A stretch of 5,812 nucleotides of DNA from contig CAXEND010000028.1 in the NCBI GenBank assembly GCA_963997635.1, positions 1-5,812 on the forward strand, written 5' to 3'. This stretch comes from GCA-2728135 sp002728135. Lineage in GTDB: Bacteria; Pseudomonadota; Alphaproteobacteria; UBA828. This document shows, one piece after another, positions 1 to 5,812 of this stretch. A program made the position numbers and the translations under genes. The notes under the pieces were generated by a model. It was given only the letters and a program-made list of their open reading frames with translations. It was not told where the DNA came from and searched no databases. Every line of letters starts with the position of its first letter. Position 1 is the stretch's first letter.

Positions 1-2135
1 TTAATTGGGATCCAAAATTACAAACAGCAATATCTGACTTAGAAGTTGAACAAAGAGAAGAAGCGAATAGCTCTTTGTGGTATTTTCGTTATAAATTTGA
101 GTCTGATAAAGAGAAATACATAGTTGTTGCTACCACACGTCCAGAAACAATTTTTGGTGATGTGGCAATCGCTGTTAATCCTAAAGATAGACACTGGTCA
201 AATTCAATTGGCTCAAGAGTGGAATTGCCAATTTCGGGTAGACTAATACCAATTATTGAAGATGATTATGCCGACCCAGAACAGGGGTCAGGGGCCGTAA
301 AGATTACTCCAGCTCATGATTTTAATGATTTTATCGTTGGTAAAAAACATAATCTTGAAATGATTAATATCTTTGATTCTCAAGCTAAACTTAATGACAA
401 TGTTCCTGATAATTATGTCGGTTTAGATAGATATGAAGCTCGAGAAAAAATTCTTCAAGAACTTGAAGAATTGAATTTGTTAGAAAAAGTAGAGCAACAT
501 ACACATACACTTCCTTATGGTGATAGATCAGGAGTTGTTATAGAGCCCTGGCTTACAGATCAATGGTATGTTAATGCAGAAGTCCTAGCAAAGCCAGCTA
601 TAGAAGCAGTTAAATCGGGTCGCATCAAATTCATACCAAAACAATGGGAAAATACGTATTTTGAGTGGATGAATAATATACAACCTTGGTGTATTTCTCG
701 ACAGTTATGGTGGGGCCATCGTATACCGGCATGGTATGGTCCAGATGGTGAATTATTTGTAGCAAACGATGAGGAGGAGGCACAAAAATCTGCAGAAATC
801 CACTATGGTAAAGCAGTTGATCTAATACAAGATGATGATGTTCTAGATACTTGGTTTAGTTCTGGATTGTGGCCTTTTTCAACATTAGGATGGCCAGAAT
901 CGGAAGATTTTCTCAAACGTTATTATCCAAACAATGATCTTATAACAGGATTTGACATAATTTTCTTTTGGGTTGCACGAATGATAATGCTTGGTATGCA
1001 TTTTATGGGTGATATACCATTCAAAAATGTTTACATCCATGCTCTTGTTAGAGATGAACAAGGGCAAAAAATGTCAAAAAGTAAGGGCAATGTTATTGAT
1101 CCTATTGAACTCATCGATAAATATGGTGCTGATGCCCTTAGGTTTACTCTGGTAGCTATGGAAGCACAAGGCCGTGATATTAAATTATCAGAAAGTCGAG
1201 TAGAAGGTTATAGAAACTTTGCAACTAAGTTATGGAATGCCGCACGATTCTGTGAATCTAATCAATGTATTATTAATGATGATTACGAACCTTCGAGGGT
1301 CAAGCTCAGTCTTAATAAATGGATAATTGGAGAATTAATAGAGACAACAAATAATATTGAAAATGCTTTTTCTAATTATAGATTTAATGAAATTGCTAGA
1401 GTAACCTATCAATTTGTATGGGGAACATTTTGTGATTGGTATCTTGAGTTTGCAAAAATACCCCTAAGTTCAGGAAGCTCAGAGGAAATAGAGGAAACTA
1501 GAAACACTACTGGTTGGGTTCTTGAGAATATCTTGCACCTTTTGCACCCAATTATGCCTTTTGTAACAGAAGAGTTATGGAATAGATCTTCAAAGCATAG
1601 ATCGAGACCATTGATTTTATCCAAGTGGCCAACATTTCCCGATAAGTATGAAAATAAGTCAGTATCTTCAGAAATTAACTGGGTTAAGAATTTAATTACT
1701 GAACTTCGTATTGTGAGGAGCGAAATGAATGTTCCTGCAAAGGCTATCGTGCCTATTTTATTAAGTGGTATGTCACAAATTAATACTGAACGACTAGATA
1801 GGTATAAGCATACGATAGCAAAACTTGCACGTGTCTCAGAATTTAAAACAATGGATTGCGATATTCCAAGTGACTCAATCCAGATTATCGTAGATGAAAC
1901 AACAATAGTTTTGCCTTTATCGGGTATTATTGATTTTTCAAAGGAACGTCTTCGTTTGTCTAAAGAAATAAAAAAATATGAATTGGAAATAGAGAAAATT
2001 GACAACAAATTACAAAATAAACAATTTATGTCTAGGGCGCCGCAAGCAGTTATTGAGGAGCAGAAAATACGAAAAGAATCTGCTGAAGAGGCATTGAAAA
2101 AAGTACATGAAGCTCAGAAACGTATAAATGTATAA
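1..2135 (+). CDS. valS: Valyl-tRNA synthetase, C-terminal ~710 residues (5' end outside window)
   Basis: Class Ia aminoacyl-tRNA synthetase that charges tRNA-Val with valine in the cytosol and edits mischarged threonine. The frame is already open at base 3 (NWDPKLQTAISDLEVE..., a conserved ValRS stretch), so the true start and the HIGH motif lie upstream; by family comparison about 170-180 residues are missing. Counting residues from base 3, the editing (CP1) domain shows TTRPETIFGD at 44-53 and GSGAVKITPAHD at about 95-106. The catalytic core has WCISRQLWWGHRIPAWY, and the KMSKS loop is at residues 356-360 (bases 1068-1082). The anticodon-binding helical domain follows (RNFATKLWNAARF onward). 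From about residue 645 to the end there is a charged, Lys/Glu-rich coiled coil, the usual C-terminal tRNA-binding arm of bacterial ValRS. The stop is TAA at 2133-2135. No lesion is visible, so the gene looks functional. The TTG at 75 is an internal Leu codon, not a start. Confidence 0.97.
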   Translation, partial: NWDPKLQTAISDLEVEQREEANSSLWYFRYKFESDKEKYIVVATTRPETIFGDVAIAVNPKDRHWSNSIGSRVELPISGRLIPIIEDDYADPEQGSGAVKITPAHDFNDFIVGKKHNLEMINIFDSQAKLNDNVPDNYVGLDRYEAREKILQELEELNLLEKVEQHTHTLPYGDRSGVVIEPWLTDQWYVNAEVLAKPAIEAVKSGRIKFIPKQWENTYFEWMNNIQPWCISRQLWWGHRIPAWYGPDGELFVANDEEEAQKSAEIHYGKAVDLIQDDDVLDTWFSSGLWPFSTLGWPESEDFLKRYYPNNDLITGFDIIFFWVARMIMLGMHFMGDIPFKNVYIHALVRDEQGQKMSKSKGNVIDPIELIDKYGADALRFTLVAMEAQGRDIKLSESRVEGYRNFATKLWNAARFCESNQCIINDDYEPSRVKLSLNKWIIGELIETTNNIENAFSNYRFNEIARVTYQFVWGTFCDWYLEFAKIPLSSGSSEEIEETRNTTGWVLENILHLLHPIMPFVTEELWNRSSKHRSRPLILSKWPTFPDKYENKSVSSEINWVKNLITELRIVRSEMNVPAKAIVPILLSGMSQINTERLDRYKHTIAKLARVSEFKTMDCDIPSDSIQIIVDETTIVLPLSGIIDFSKERLRLSKEIKKYELEIEKIDNKLQNKQFMSRAPQAVIEEQKIRKESAEEALKKVHEAQKRINV

Positions 2136-2141
2136 CAAAAT

Positions 2142-2170
2142 TTCAAAAATATTTAAAAATTTAATATAAT
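2142..2170 (+). promoter_or_regulatory. Candidate sigma70-type promoter upstream of the ilvD relic
   Basis: A perfect TATAAT hexamer at 2165-2170 lies 17 bases after TTCAAA at 2142-2147 (4 of 6 matches to TTGACA). Transcription would begin near 2177, a few bases before the ATG of the ilvD relic at 2189. The stretch is almost pure A/T, where chance -10 matches are common, so this is only suggestive. If active it would now read through the relic into the antisense strand of the xthA 3' end. Confidence 0.35.
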
Positions 2171-2174
2171 TTTT
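2155..2174 (+). terminator. AT-only inverted repeat after valS (weak terminator candidate)
   Basis: AAAAATT (2155-2161) and AATTTTT (2168-2174) form a perfect 7-bp inverted repeat with a 6-base loop, 20 bases after the valS stop and ending in a short T run. The stem has no G-C pairs, so it would be very weak as an intrinsic terminator, and it overlaps the candidate -10 element. I see no better terminator for valS. Confidence 0.2.
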
Positions 2175-2188
2175 GAGTCTATTGGGTA

Positions 2189-2504
2189 ATGATATCTGCA
2201 AAATTTGATAAAAGTAAGTTACCAAGCCTTTCCTTCAACTGAAGTATACAACTGAAGGTGCAAAGAGCACACCACACAGAGCCTTTTTTATGCTATGGAT
2301 ATTACACGCAAGGCAATGAGTAGACCTATCATAGGAGTTGCCACTACTTGGAATGAAACAGCCTCTTGCAACATTATTTTAAGAAGGAAGGCTCAGGTTA
2401 CAAAAGAGGGTGTAGAGTAAGTTGGAGGTATGCTATTCGAATTCACCGCAATAACAGTAACTGATGGTATCGCAATGGGGCATCAAGGTATGAAATTTAT
2501 CTAA
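2189..2504 (+). pseudogene. ilvD: Decayed 5' fragment of dihydroxy-acid dehydratase (ilvD)
   Basis: IlvD is an Fe-S dehydratase of valine, leucine and isoleucine synthesis, normally about 560 residues. Three frame segments read in order as its N-terminus. From ATG 2189 comes MISAKFDKSKLPS, like the KLPSRHVTEG leader of many IlvDs. From 2245 comes TTEGAKSTPHR, close to TEGpxRAPHRS. From about 2280 comes SLFYAMDITRKAMSRPIIG, then VATTWNETASCNI, which includes the family Cys cluster ligand, and FEFTAITVTDGIAMGHQGMK. Lesions are an in-frame TGA at 2240 next to a 13-bp tandem duplication, an apparent one-base loss near 2280, TAA at 2418-2420 where the family has about RAAGG, and an abrupt end of similarity at about 2498, followed by TAA at 2502-2504. 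More than 80% of the gene is missing, including the later cluster and active-site residues. It cannot make an enzyme. The many preserved residues suggest fairly recent decay. It overlaps the stop end of xthA on the other strand. Confidence 0.88.
2236..2257 (+). repeat. 13-bp-period tandem duplication inside the ilvD relic
   Basis: CAACTGAAG occurs at 2236-2244 and again at 2249-2257, with TATA between, giving a 13-base period. The second copy continues into the ThrGluGly codons of the relic. The period is not a multiple of three, so it shifts the reading frame, and a TGA falls in the first copy. It looks like a slippage duplication that is one of the gene-breaking events. Confidence 0.6.
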
Positions 2505-3264
2505 GTTCGCACAAGACGGGCGTATGATCAGATGTTTTTGTCCAGGAACGTGGTTTGCGGTCAATAGTACATGTATTTAGTAAGTCTGCTGCTTCTGGTG
2601 AGAGAAGGAAGTGATCTATTCTTAATCCTTCATCTCTCTGGAATCTCCCTTTTTGGTAATCCCAGAATGTATACATTCCAGTCTGTTTATTTAATGCTCT
2701 AAATGCCTCCGTATATCCCAAGTTAATTATAGCCTGAAATGAAGATCTGGTTTCAGTTTTAAATAATGCATCGTCATGCCAGCTTGAAGGGTCGTAGACA
2801 TCACCATCAGATGGAATAACATTATAATCGCCACCTAGAACTACTACTTCCTCATTATGTAATAGATTCTTGGCATGTAATAGAAGACGGTCCATCCATT
2901 TAAGTTTATACGTAAACTTAGGACTATTGGATGGATTTCCATTTGGGGCATAAATGGATGCCACTCTGACACCTCCAGTAAAACATTCAATATACCGAGC
3001 TTGCTCATCATCATTATTGTCAGGTAGGCCACAGACTATATCTTCGATCGGGAACTTACTTAGTATTGCCACTCCATTGTATGATTTTTGTCCATGAATA
3101 GCTAAATTATAGCCTAGCTCTTCAAGTTCAAGTTTTGGAAAAGTATTATCAACTGTTTTAGTTTCCTGCAATAATAGGATATCAGGATTTACCTCGTTGA
3201 TCCATTTACACAAAACAGGAAATCTAGCTTTTATTGAATTAACGTTCCAAGTAGCGATTATCAA
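2497..3264 (-). CDS. xthA: Exodeoxyribonuclease III (AP endonuclease, EEP family)
   Basis: Mg-dependent exonuclease III / AP endonuclease that cuts abasic sites in base excision repair and removes 3' blocks. At 255 residues it is full length for the family. The endonuclease/exonuclease/phosphatase motifs are all present: WNVNSIKAR at 6-14, LLQETK with metal ligand E34, SIYAPNG with Y105, GGDYNV with D146 and N148, RIDHFL with D217, and the catalytic SDHTPV with D246-H247. The start is a TTG at 3264-3262. An in-frame TGA lies five codons upstream at 3279-3277 with no ATG or GTG between, and GAAGGG (3278-3273) sits 8 bases before the TTG, so this start is well supported. It lies 34 bases downstream of erpA, probably in one transcript. 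Its stop codon (complement of 2497-2499) sits where the ilvD relic similarity ends, so the gene end is tight against a deletion junction. Confidence 0.97.
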   Translation of the reverse strand: MIIATWNVNSIKARFPVLCKWINEVNPDILLLQETKTVDNTFPKLELEELGYNLAIHGQKSYNGVAILSKFPIEDIVCGLPDNNDDEQARYIECFTGGVRVASIYAPNGNPSNSPKFTYKLKWMDRLLLHAKNLLHNEEVVVLGGDYNVIPSDGDVYDPSSWHDDALFKTETRSSFQAIINLGYTEAFRALNKQTGMYTFWDYQKGRFQRDEGLRIDHFLLSPEAADLLNTCTIDRKPRSWTKTSDHTPVLCELR

Positions 3265-3272
3265 TATTAAAA

Positions 3273-3298
3273 CCCTTCATACAAAGATCTTTAGAAGG
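3273..3298 (-). promoter_or_regulatory. Possible hairpin masking the xthA Shine-Dalgarno
   Basis: On the minus-strand transcript, CCTTC (3298-3294), directly after the erpA stop codon, is complementary to GAAGG (3278-3274), which is most of the xthA ribosome binding site GAAGGG. The 15-base loop contains the self-complementary AAAGATCTTT (3283-3292). A ribosome finishing erpA would cover the left arm and free the site, so this could couple xthA translation to erpA. The stem has only 5 pairs, so stability is doubtful. Confidence 0.35.
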
Positions 3299-3679
3299 TT
3301 AGCCAACTGAGAAAGAAGTACCACAACCACACGATGCAGTCGCATTGGGATTCTTCACAACAAACATTGCACCCATTAACTCATCTGAGTAATCTATTTC
3401 TGATCCAGATAGATAATTAGAGGAAATATTATCAATTACAACTTTTATACCTAATTTGGTAATAACAATATCATCGGTATTGAGTGTTTCATCAAAGCTA
3501 AATTTGTATTGAAAGCCAGAACAACCTCCACCTAAAACACTTACGCGAAATACTTGATTAGGATTAGACTCTTGATCTAATAGTATTTGGATACGCTTTG
3601 CAGCATTTTCAGTTACCAAAATACCCGAATCCAACTTTTCATCGGTATCAACGGATTGATTCTCAAAATTTATTGCCAT
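3299..3679 (-). CDS. erpA: A-type iron-sulfur cluster carrier (ErpA/IscA/HesB family)
   Basis: Small cytosolic protein that receives Fe-S clusters from the assembly scaffold and hands them to client enzymes. Its 126 residues hold one A-type domain from about residue 19 to the end. The three cluster-binding cysteines are C53 in GGGCSGFQY and C117 and C119 in the C-terminal SCGCGTSF. The line FxVKNPNAxxSCGCG is the family signature. A polar leader of about 18 residues precedes the domain, a little longer than in E. coli ErpA (114 aa). The start is ATG at 3679-3677, with GAGGG (3687-3683) only three bases upstream; this spacing is short, so a start at a downstream TTG (Leu16) is a minor alternative. 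It is first in a leftward unit with xthA and divergent from dgt. The symbol erpA rather than iscA or sufA rests on context: no isc or suf genes are next to it and this neighbourhood commonly carries the ErpA-type copy in alphaproteobacteria. Confidence 0.93.
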   Translation of the reverse strand: MAINFENQSVDTDEKLDSGILVTENAAKRIQILLDQESNPNQVFRVSVLGGGCSGFQYKFSFDETLNTDDIVITKLGIKVVIDNISSNYLSGSEIDYSDELMGAMFVVKNPNATASCGCGTSFSVG

Positions 3680-3713
3680 TTTCCCTCATTTAGGAAATCT
3701 ACATATGGATATC

Positions 3714-3743
3714 ATCAGATATGAATTGTATATACTTTGTCAA
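3714..3743 (-). promoter_or_regulatory. Candidate promoter for erpA-xthA
   Basis: Reading the minus strand, a perfect TTGACA lies at 3743-3738. At 16-18 base spacing the possible -10 hexamers are weak: TATCTG (3721-3716) or TCTGAT (3719-3714). Transcription would start near 3708, giving a leader of about 30 bases before the erpA ATG. The good -35 and its place in the divergent gap support it; the poor -10 lowers confidence, though an activator could compensate. Confidence 0.35.
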
Positions 3744-3767
3744 GTTGCAGAATAATAATAAGAGAGA

Positions 3768-3794
3768 TTGCGGCATAGCTTAAGCCTATGTAAT
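3768..3794 (+). promoter_or_regulatory. Candidate promoter placing the dgt transcript start at its ATG
   Basis: TTGCGG (3768-3773) and TGTAAT (3789-3794; 5 of 6 matches to TATAAT) are 15 bases apart, shorter than the preferred 17. Transcription from here would begin at about 3801, essentially at the dgt ATG (3803), and would give a leaderless or nearly leaderless mRNA. This fits the lack of any Shine-Dalgarno sequence before dgt, but the spacing is poor. Confidence 0.25.
3774..3790. promoter_or_regulatory. Near-palindrome just upstream of dgt (operator or hairpin candidate)
   Basis: CATAG (3774-3778), CTTAAG (3779-3784), one unpaired C, then CTATG (3786-3790) form a 17-base near-perfect palindrome with a single extra base. 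It sits 12 bases before the dgt start and between the two hexamers of the candidate dgt promoter, where a repressor site could act. No regulator is identifiable from the window. Confidence 0.3.
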
Positions 3795-3802
3795 GTTTAC
3801 TT

Positions 3803-4981
3803 ATGGGAAAAACAAATTTAAGCAATAAATATTTTGCCAGTCTTGCAAGTAAACCAGAATCTAGTCGTGGTCGTTTATATAATGAACCTGAGAGTTCCAC
3901 TCGCACGTGTTTTCAAAGAGACCGTGATAGAATTATCCATAGTGCAGCATTTAGACGCTTGGAATACAAGACACAAGTATTTGTATATCATGAAGGTGAT
4001 TATTATCGTACACGGCTGACTCATAGTTTGGAAACTGCTCAGATTGCTAGATCTATATGTAGAGTACTGGGTTTAAATGAAGATCTTGGTGAAGCATTAG
4101 CACTCGCTCATGATCTTGGTCATACACCATTTGGCCATGCTGGGGAGGAAGCACTTGATAAAGTAATGCAACCTTGGGGGGGGTTTAGTCATAACGCACA
4201 GACATTACGTATTCTGACAGAATTAGAACACAAATATGCTGATTTTGACGGATTGAATTTATCTTGGGAGACTTTAGAAGGTGTTGCAAAACATAATGGA
4301 CCTCTCTTGAATTCGGACATGTCCATTCCAGAGTCTATTTCAAAATATTCTGAAAAACATAATCTTTTGCTTGATACATGGCCAGGTCTTGAGGCACAAG
4401 TAGCAGCTATAGCTGATGATATTGCATACAATAATCATGATGTTGATGATGGGCTGCGTGCAGGCTTATTCTCAATTGAAGACGTTTCAGATGTATCTCT
4501 GGTAGGGCCTATTTTTGCTGAGGTAAAAAAAACAAAATCATATATAGATGATACACGTTTAATCCATGAAGCCATACGAAGAATGATTGGATATGTAGTA
4601 ACCGATGTTATTGAAGAAAGCAGACTAAGATTAATAGATTCAGGTTGTGAATCTGCTGATGATGTAAGGTTCTACGGAAAGTCAGTTGTTTCATTTAGTG
4701 AAGAAATGAAAAAACATGACTCTGAGCTAAAAGACTTTTTGTTTCGTAGAATGTATCAGCATTATAAAGTGAACAGAATGGCTTCAAAAGCAAAGCGTGT
4801 TGTAATAGATCTTTTTGAATTATTTATACATGAGCCGCAGTGCTTGCCAGGAGAGTGGTTTAGGCATTGCGAAGGTCCCAACAACCTGATAACAGCAAGA
4901 CTAGTAGCAGATTATATAGCGGGCATGACAGATCGTTATGCATTTCTAGAACATAAAAGACTTTTTGAGATTTCTTTATAG
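3803..4981 (+). CDS. dgt: Deoxyguanosinetriphosphate triphosphohydrolase-like protein (HD domain)
   Basis: HD-superfamily enzyme of the Dgt/SAMHD1 group that splits dNTPs into deoxynucleoside and triphosphate and so influences dNTP pools; members of this bacterial subtype are often annotated as 'dGTPase-like' because their preferred dNTP varies. At 392 residues it has the usual length for the short type 2 bacterial form. The N-terminus carries SRGRLYNEPE and FQRDRDRIIHSAAFRRLEYKTQVF (residues 21-60 region). Metal-binding residues are visible: H74 in RLTHSLE, H103-D104 in LAHDLGHTPFGHAGEE, and D206 in AAIADDIAYNNHDVDDGLRAG. GGFSHNAQTLRI lies at about 126-137. The ATG at 3803 follows an in-frame TAA at 3791 and has no clear Shine-Dalgarno. 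The gene ends directly against argS, suggesting one operon. A run of eight G at 4176-4183 encodes WGG. No damage is seen. Confidence 0.95.
   Translation: MGKTNLSNKYFASLASKPESSRGRLYNEPESSTRTCFQRDRDRIIHSAAFRRLEYKTQVFVYHEGDYYRTRLTHSLETAQIARSICRVLGLNEDLGEALALAHDLGHTPFGHAGEEALDKVMQPWGGFSHNAQTLRILTELEHKYADFDGLNLSWETLEGVAKHNGPLLNSDMSIPESISKYSEKHNLLLDTWPGLEAQVAAIADDIAYNNHDVDDGLRAGLFSIEDVSDVSLVGPIFAEVKKTKSYIDDTRLIHEAIRRMIGYVVTDVIEESRLRLIDSGCESADDVRFYGKSVVSFSEEMKKHDSELKDFLFRRMYQHYKVNRMASKAKRVVIDLFELFIHEPQCLPGEWFRHCEGPNNLITARLVADYIAGMTDRYAFLEHKRLFEISL
4176..4183 (+). repeat. G8 homopolymer within dgt
   Basis: Eight consecutive G in an AT-rich gene, covering the codons TGG GGG GGG (Trp125-Gly126-Gly127). 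The frame is intact here. GGF is conserved in the family, so the glycines are expected, but the choice of GGG codons that creates the run is unusual for this base composition. Confidence 0.85.
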
Positions 4982-5812
4982 ATGGATGTATTCAAATATT
5001 TGAAAGCTATTATTGACGATGAAGTGAAAGCTTTATCTGATTTAGGTGTGTTGCGGGAAAATTTAAATCTGTCTAAATTCACCGTAGAACCTCCACGTGA
5101 TAGCAAGCACGGTGATATTGCTTCAAATGTAGCACTTGTGCTTTCAAAACAATCTGAGATTCCACCAAAGGATTTATGTGAATTATTATTACCACGTTTC
5201 AAAGTGCATTCTGATATAAGTGAATGCAATATAGCTGGCCCAGGCTTCTTAAACTTTAGAATGCAGGACTCTTTCTGGCATTCTCAGCTTAAGACTATAA
5301 TTCTTGAAGGTGAAAACTATGGAAAATCTTCTGTTGGTTTAGGCGTCAAAGCAAACGTGGAGTATGTGTCAGCAAACCCAACTGGCCCATTACACGTTGG
5401 GCACAGCAGAGGAGCAGTTTTTGGTGATGTGCTTGCTAATATTCTAAACCATGTCGGATTCTCTGTAACTCGAGAATTTTATATTAATGATGCGGGTCAG
5501 CAGGTAGATATTCTAGCAAGATCTGTACATTTAAGATACCGGGAGGCCTTAGGGGAGAATATTCCTAGTGAATACTATCAGGATGCGTATCCCGGTGATT
5601 ATCTAATCCCAGTTGCTCGGGAATTGATAGAAATATACGGAAATAGATTTCAAAAAGATTCCAAGGAGGACTGGCTACCTGTCTTTAAAGAATTTACAGT
5701 AAAAAAATTAATGGAAAAGATTAAAGAAGATTTGTTTTTGCTAGGTGTTAAACACGATACATTTACCTCAGAAAAAGAGTTAGTAAAGGGAGGCTATGTT
5801 GAACTTGTTTAT
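4982..5812 (+). CDS. argS: Arginyl-tRNA synthetase, N-terminal 277 residues (3' end outside window)
   Basis: Class Ia synthetase that charges tRNA-Arg. The frame is open from ATG 4982 to the window edge (277 codons), so about half of the usual ~580 residues are missing, including the second ATP-binding (KMSK-like) loop and the anticodon-binding domain. Residues 1 to about 95 form the Add1/Arg_tRNA_synt_N domain that contacts the tRNA elbow, ending in NIAGPGFLNF (83-92). The catalytic domain follows with NVEYVSANPTGPLHVGHSRG; HVGH, the HIGH-type motif, is at 138-141 (bases 5393-5404). Conserved YINDAGQQVD is at about 167-176. The ATG touches the dgt stop codon (TAG at 4979-4981) with no spacer and there is no clear Shine-Dalgarno, so translation is probably coupled to dgt. 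The dgt-argS pairing is common in alphaproteobacteria. Confidence 0.97.
   Translation, partial: MDVFKYLKAIIDDEVKALSDLGVLRENLNLSKFTVEPPRDSKHGDIASNVALVLSKQSEIPPKDLCELLLPRFKVHSDISECNIAGPGFLNFRMQDSFWHSQLKTIILEGENYGKSSVGLGVKANVEYVSANPTGPLHVGHSRGAVFGDVLANILNHVGFSVTREFYINDAGQQVDILARSVHLRYREALGENIPSEYYQDAYPGDYLIPVARELIEIYGNRFQKDSKEDWLPVFKEFTVKKLMEKIKEDLFLLGVKHDTFTSEKELVKGGYVELVY

Noticed and set aside
75..77. TTG that could be taken as the start of valS
   Set aside because: The frame is open upstream to base 3 with conserved ValRS sequence (NWDPKL...), so this is an internal Leu codon.
1409..2008. 199-codon open frame on the minus strand inside valS
   Set aside because: It lies wholly antisense to well-conserved valS sequence, resembles no known family, and open antisense frames are common opposite Lys/Glu/Ile-rich genes.
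2010..2225. 71-codon minus-strand open frame across the valS end
   Set aside because: Low-complexity Phe/Leu/Tyr-rich translation of AT-rich DNA antisense to the ValRS coiled coil and the relic leader; no supporting motif or ribosome site.
2136..2496. Small RNA or mobile element in the valS-xthA gap
   Set aside because: The gap is accounted for by the ilvD relic and its AT-rich leader; no inverted terminal repeats, transposase fragments or stable GC-rich fold seen.
2844..3032. 62-codon minus-strand open frame inside xthA
   Set aside because: Same strand but a different frame from the conserved xthA frame, Met/Leu/Ile-rich with no recognisable motif; a chance frame.
3731..3736. TATACT as a plus-strand -10 for dgt
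   Set aside because: Good hexamer, but no usable -35 at 15-19 bases upstream and it would give a leader of about 60 bases; not strong enough to list.
3715..3906. 63-codon minus-strand open frame spanning the divergent gap and the dgt start
   Set aside because: Overlaps the dgt N-terminus antisense and the control region; no family resemblance.
4936..5229. 97-codon minus-strand open frame over the dgt-argS junction
   Set aside because: Antisense to the conserved N-terminal domain of argS, which is clearly the real gene here.
1..5812. A previously undescribed system
   Set aside because: All five intact or partial genes are familiar housekeeping families in a familiar order; nothing supports a new multi-gene system.

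Overview
This window is an AT-rich piece of bacterial chromosome. The genes read most naturally as those of an alphaproteobacterium. The ValRS has the alphaproteobacterial style of core (for example a run of the type YGDRSGVVIEPWLTDQWYV), and the divergent block xthA-erpA facing dgt-argS is an arrangement I know from many alphaproteobacteria. A decayed ilvD gene, low GC and otherwise intact housekeeping genes suggest a lineage undergoing genome reduction, such as a host-associated or streamlined one. The species cannot be named from the sequence alone.

Layout from left to right: (1) 1-2135 (+) is the C-terminal four-fifths of valyl-tRNA synthetase, valS, entering from the left edge. (2) 2136-2496 looks empty at first but holds a short AT-rich promoter-like stretch and then the first ~100 codons of a broken dihydroxy-acid dehydratase gene, ilvD (+). 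It is wrecked by a tandem duplication, a frameshift, a nonsense codon and loss of more than four-fifths of the gene. The relic runs into the 3' end of the next gene. (3) 2497-3679 (-) is a two-gene unit transcribed leftwards: erpA (A-type iron-sulfur carrier) followed by xthA (exonuclease III). A small hairpin between them could mask the xthA ribosome binding site. (4) 3680-3802 is a divergent control region. (5) 3803-5812 (+) is dgt (HD-domain dNTP triphosphohydrolase) followed with no gap by argS (arginyl-tRNA synthetase), which runs off the right edge.

The genes cover translation (valS, argS), DNA repair (xthA), dNTP pool control (dgt) and Fe-S cluster delivery (erpA). IlvD is itself an Fe-S enzyme that makes the precursor of valine, so its loss beside the gene that charges tRNA with valine is a notable but probably coincidental pairing. 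I saw no mobile element, CRISPR array, tRNA/rRNA gene or undescribed defence or metabolic system. The most interesting content is the ilvD relic and the small regulatory structures around it and around xthA.
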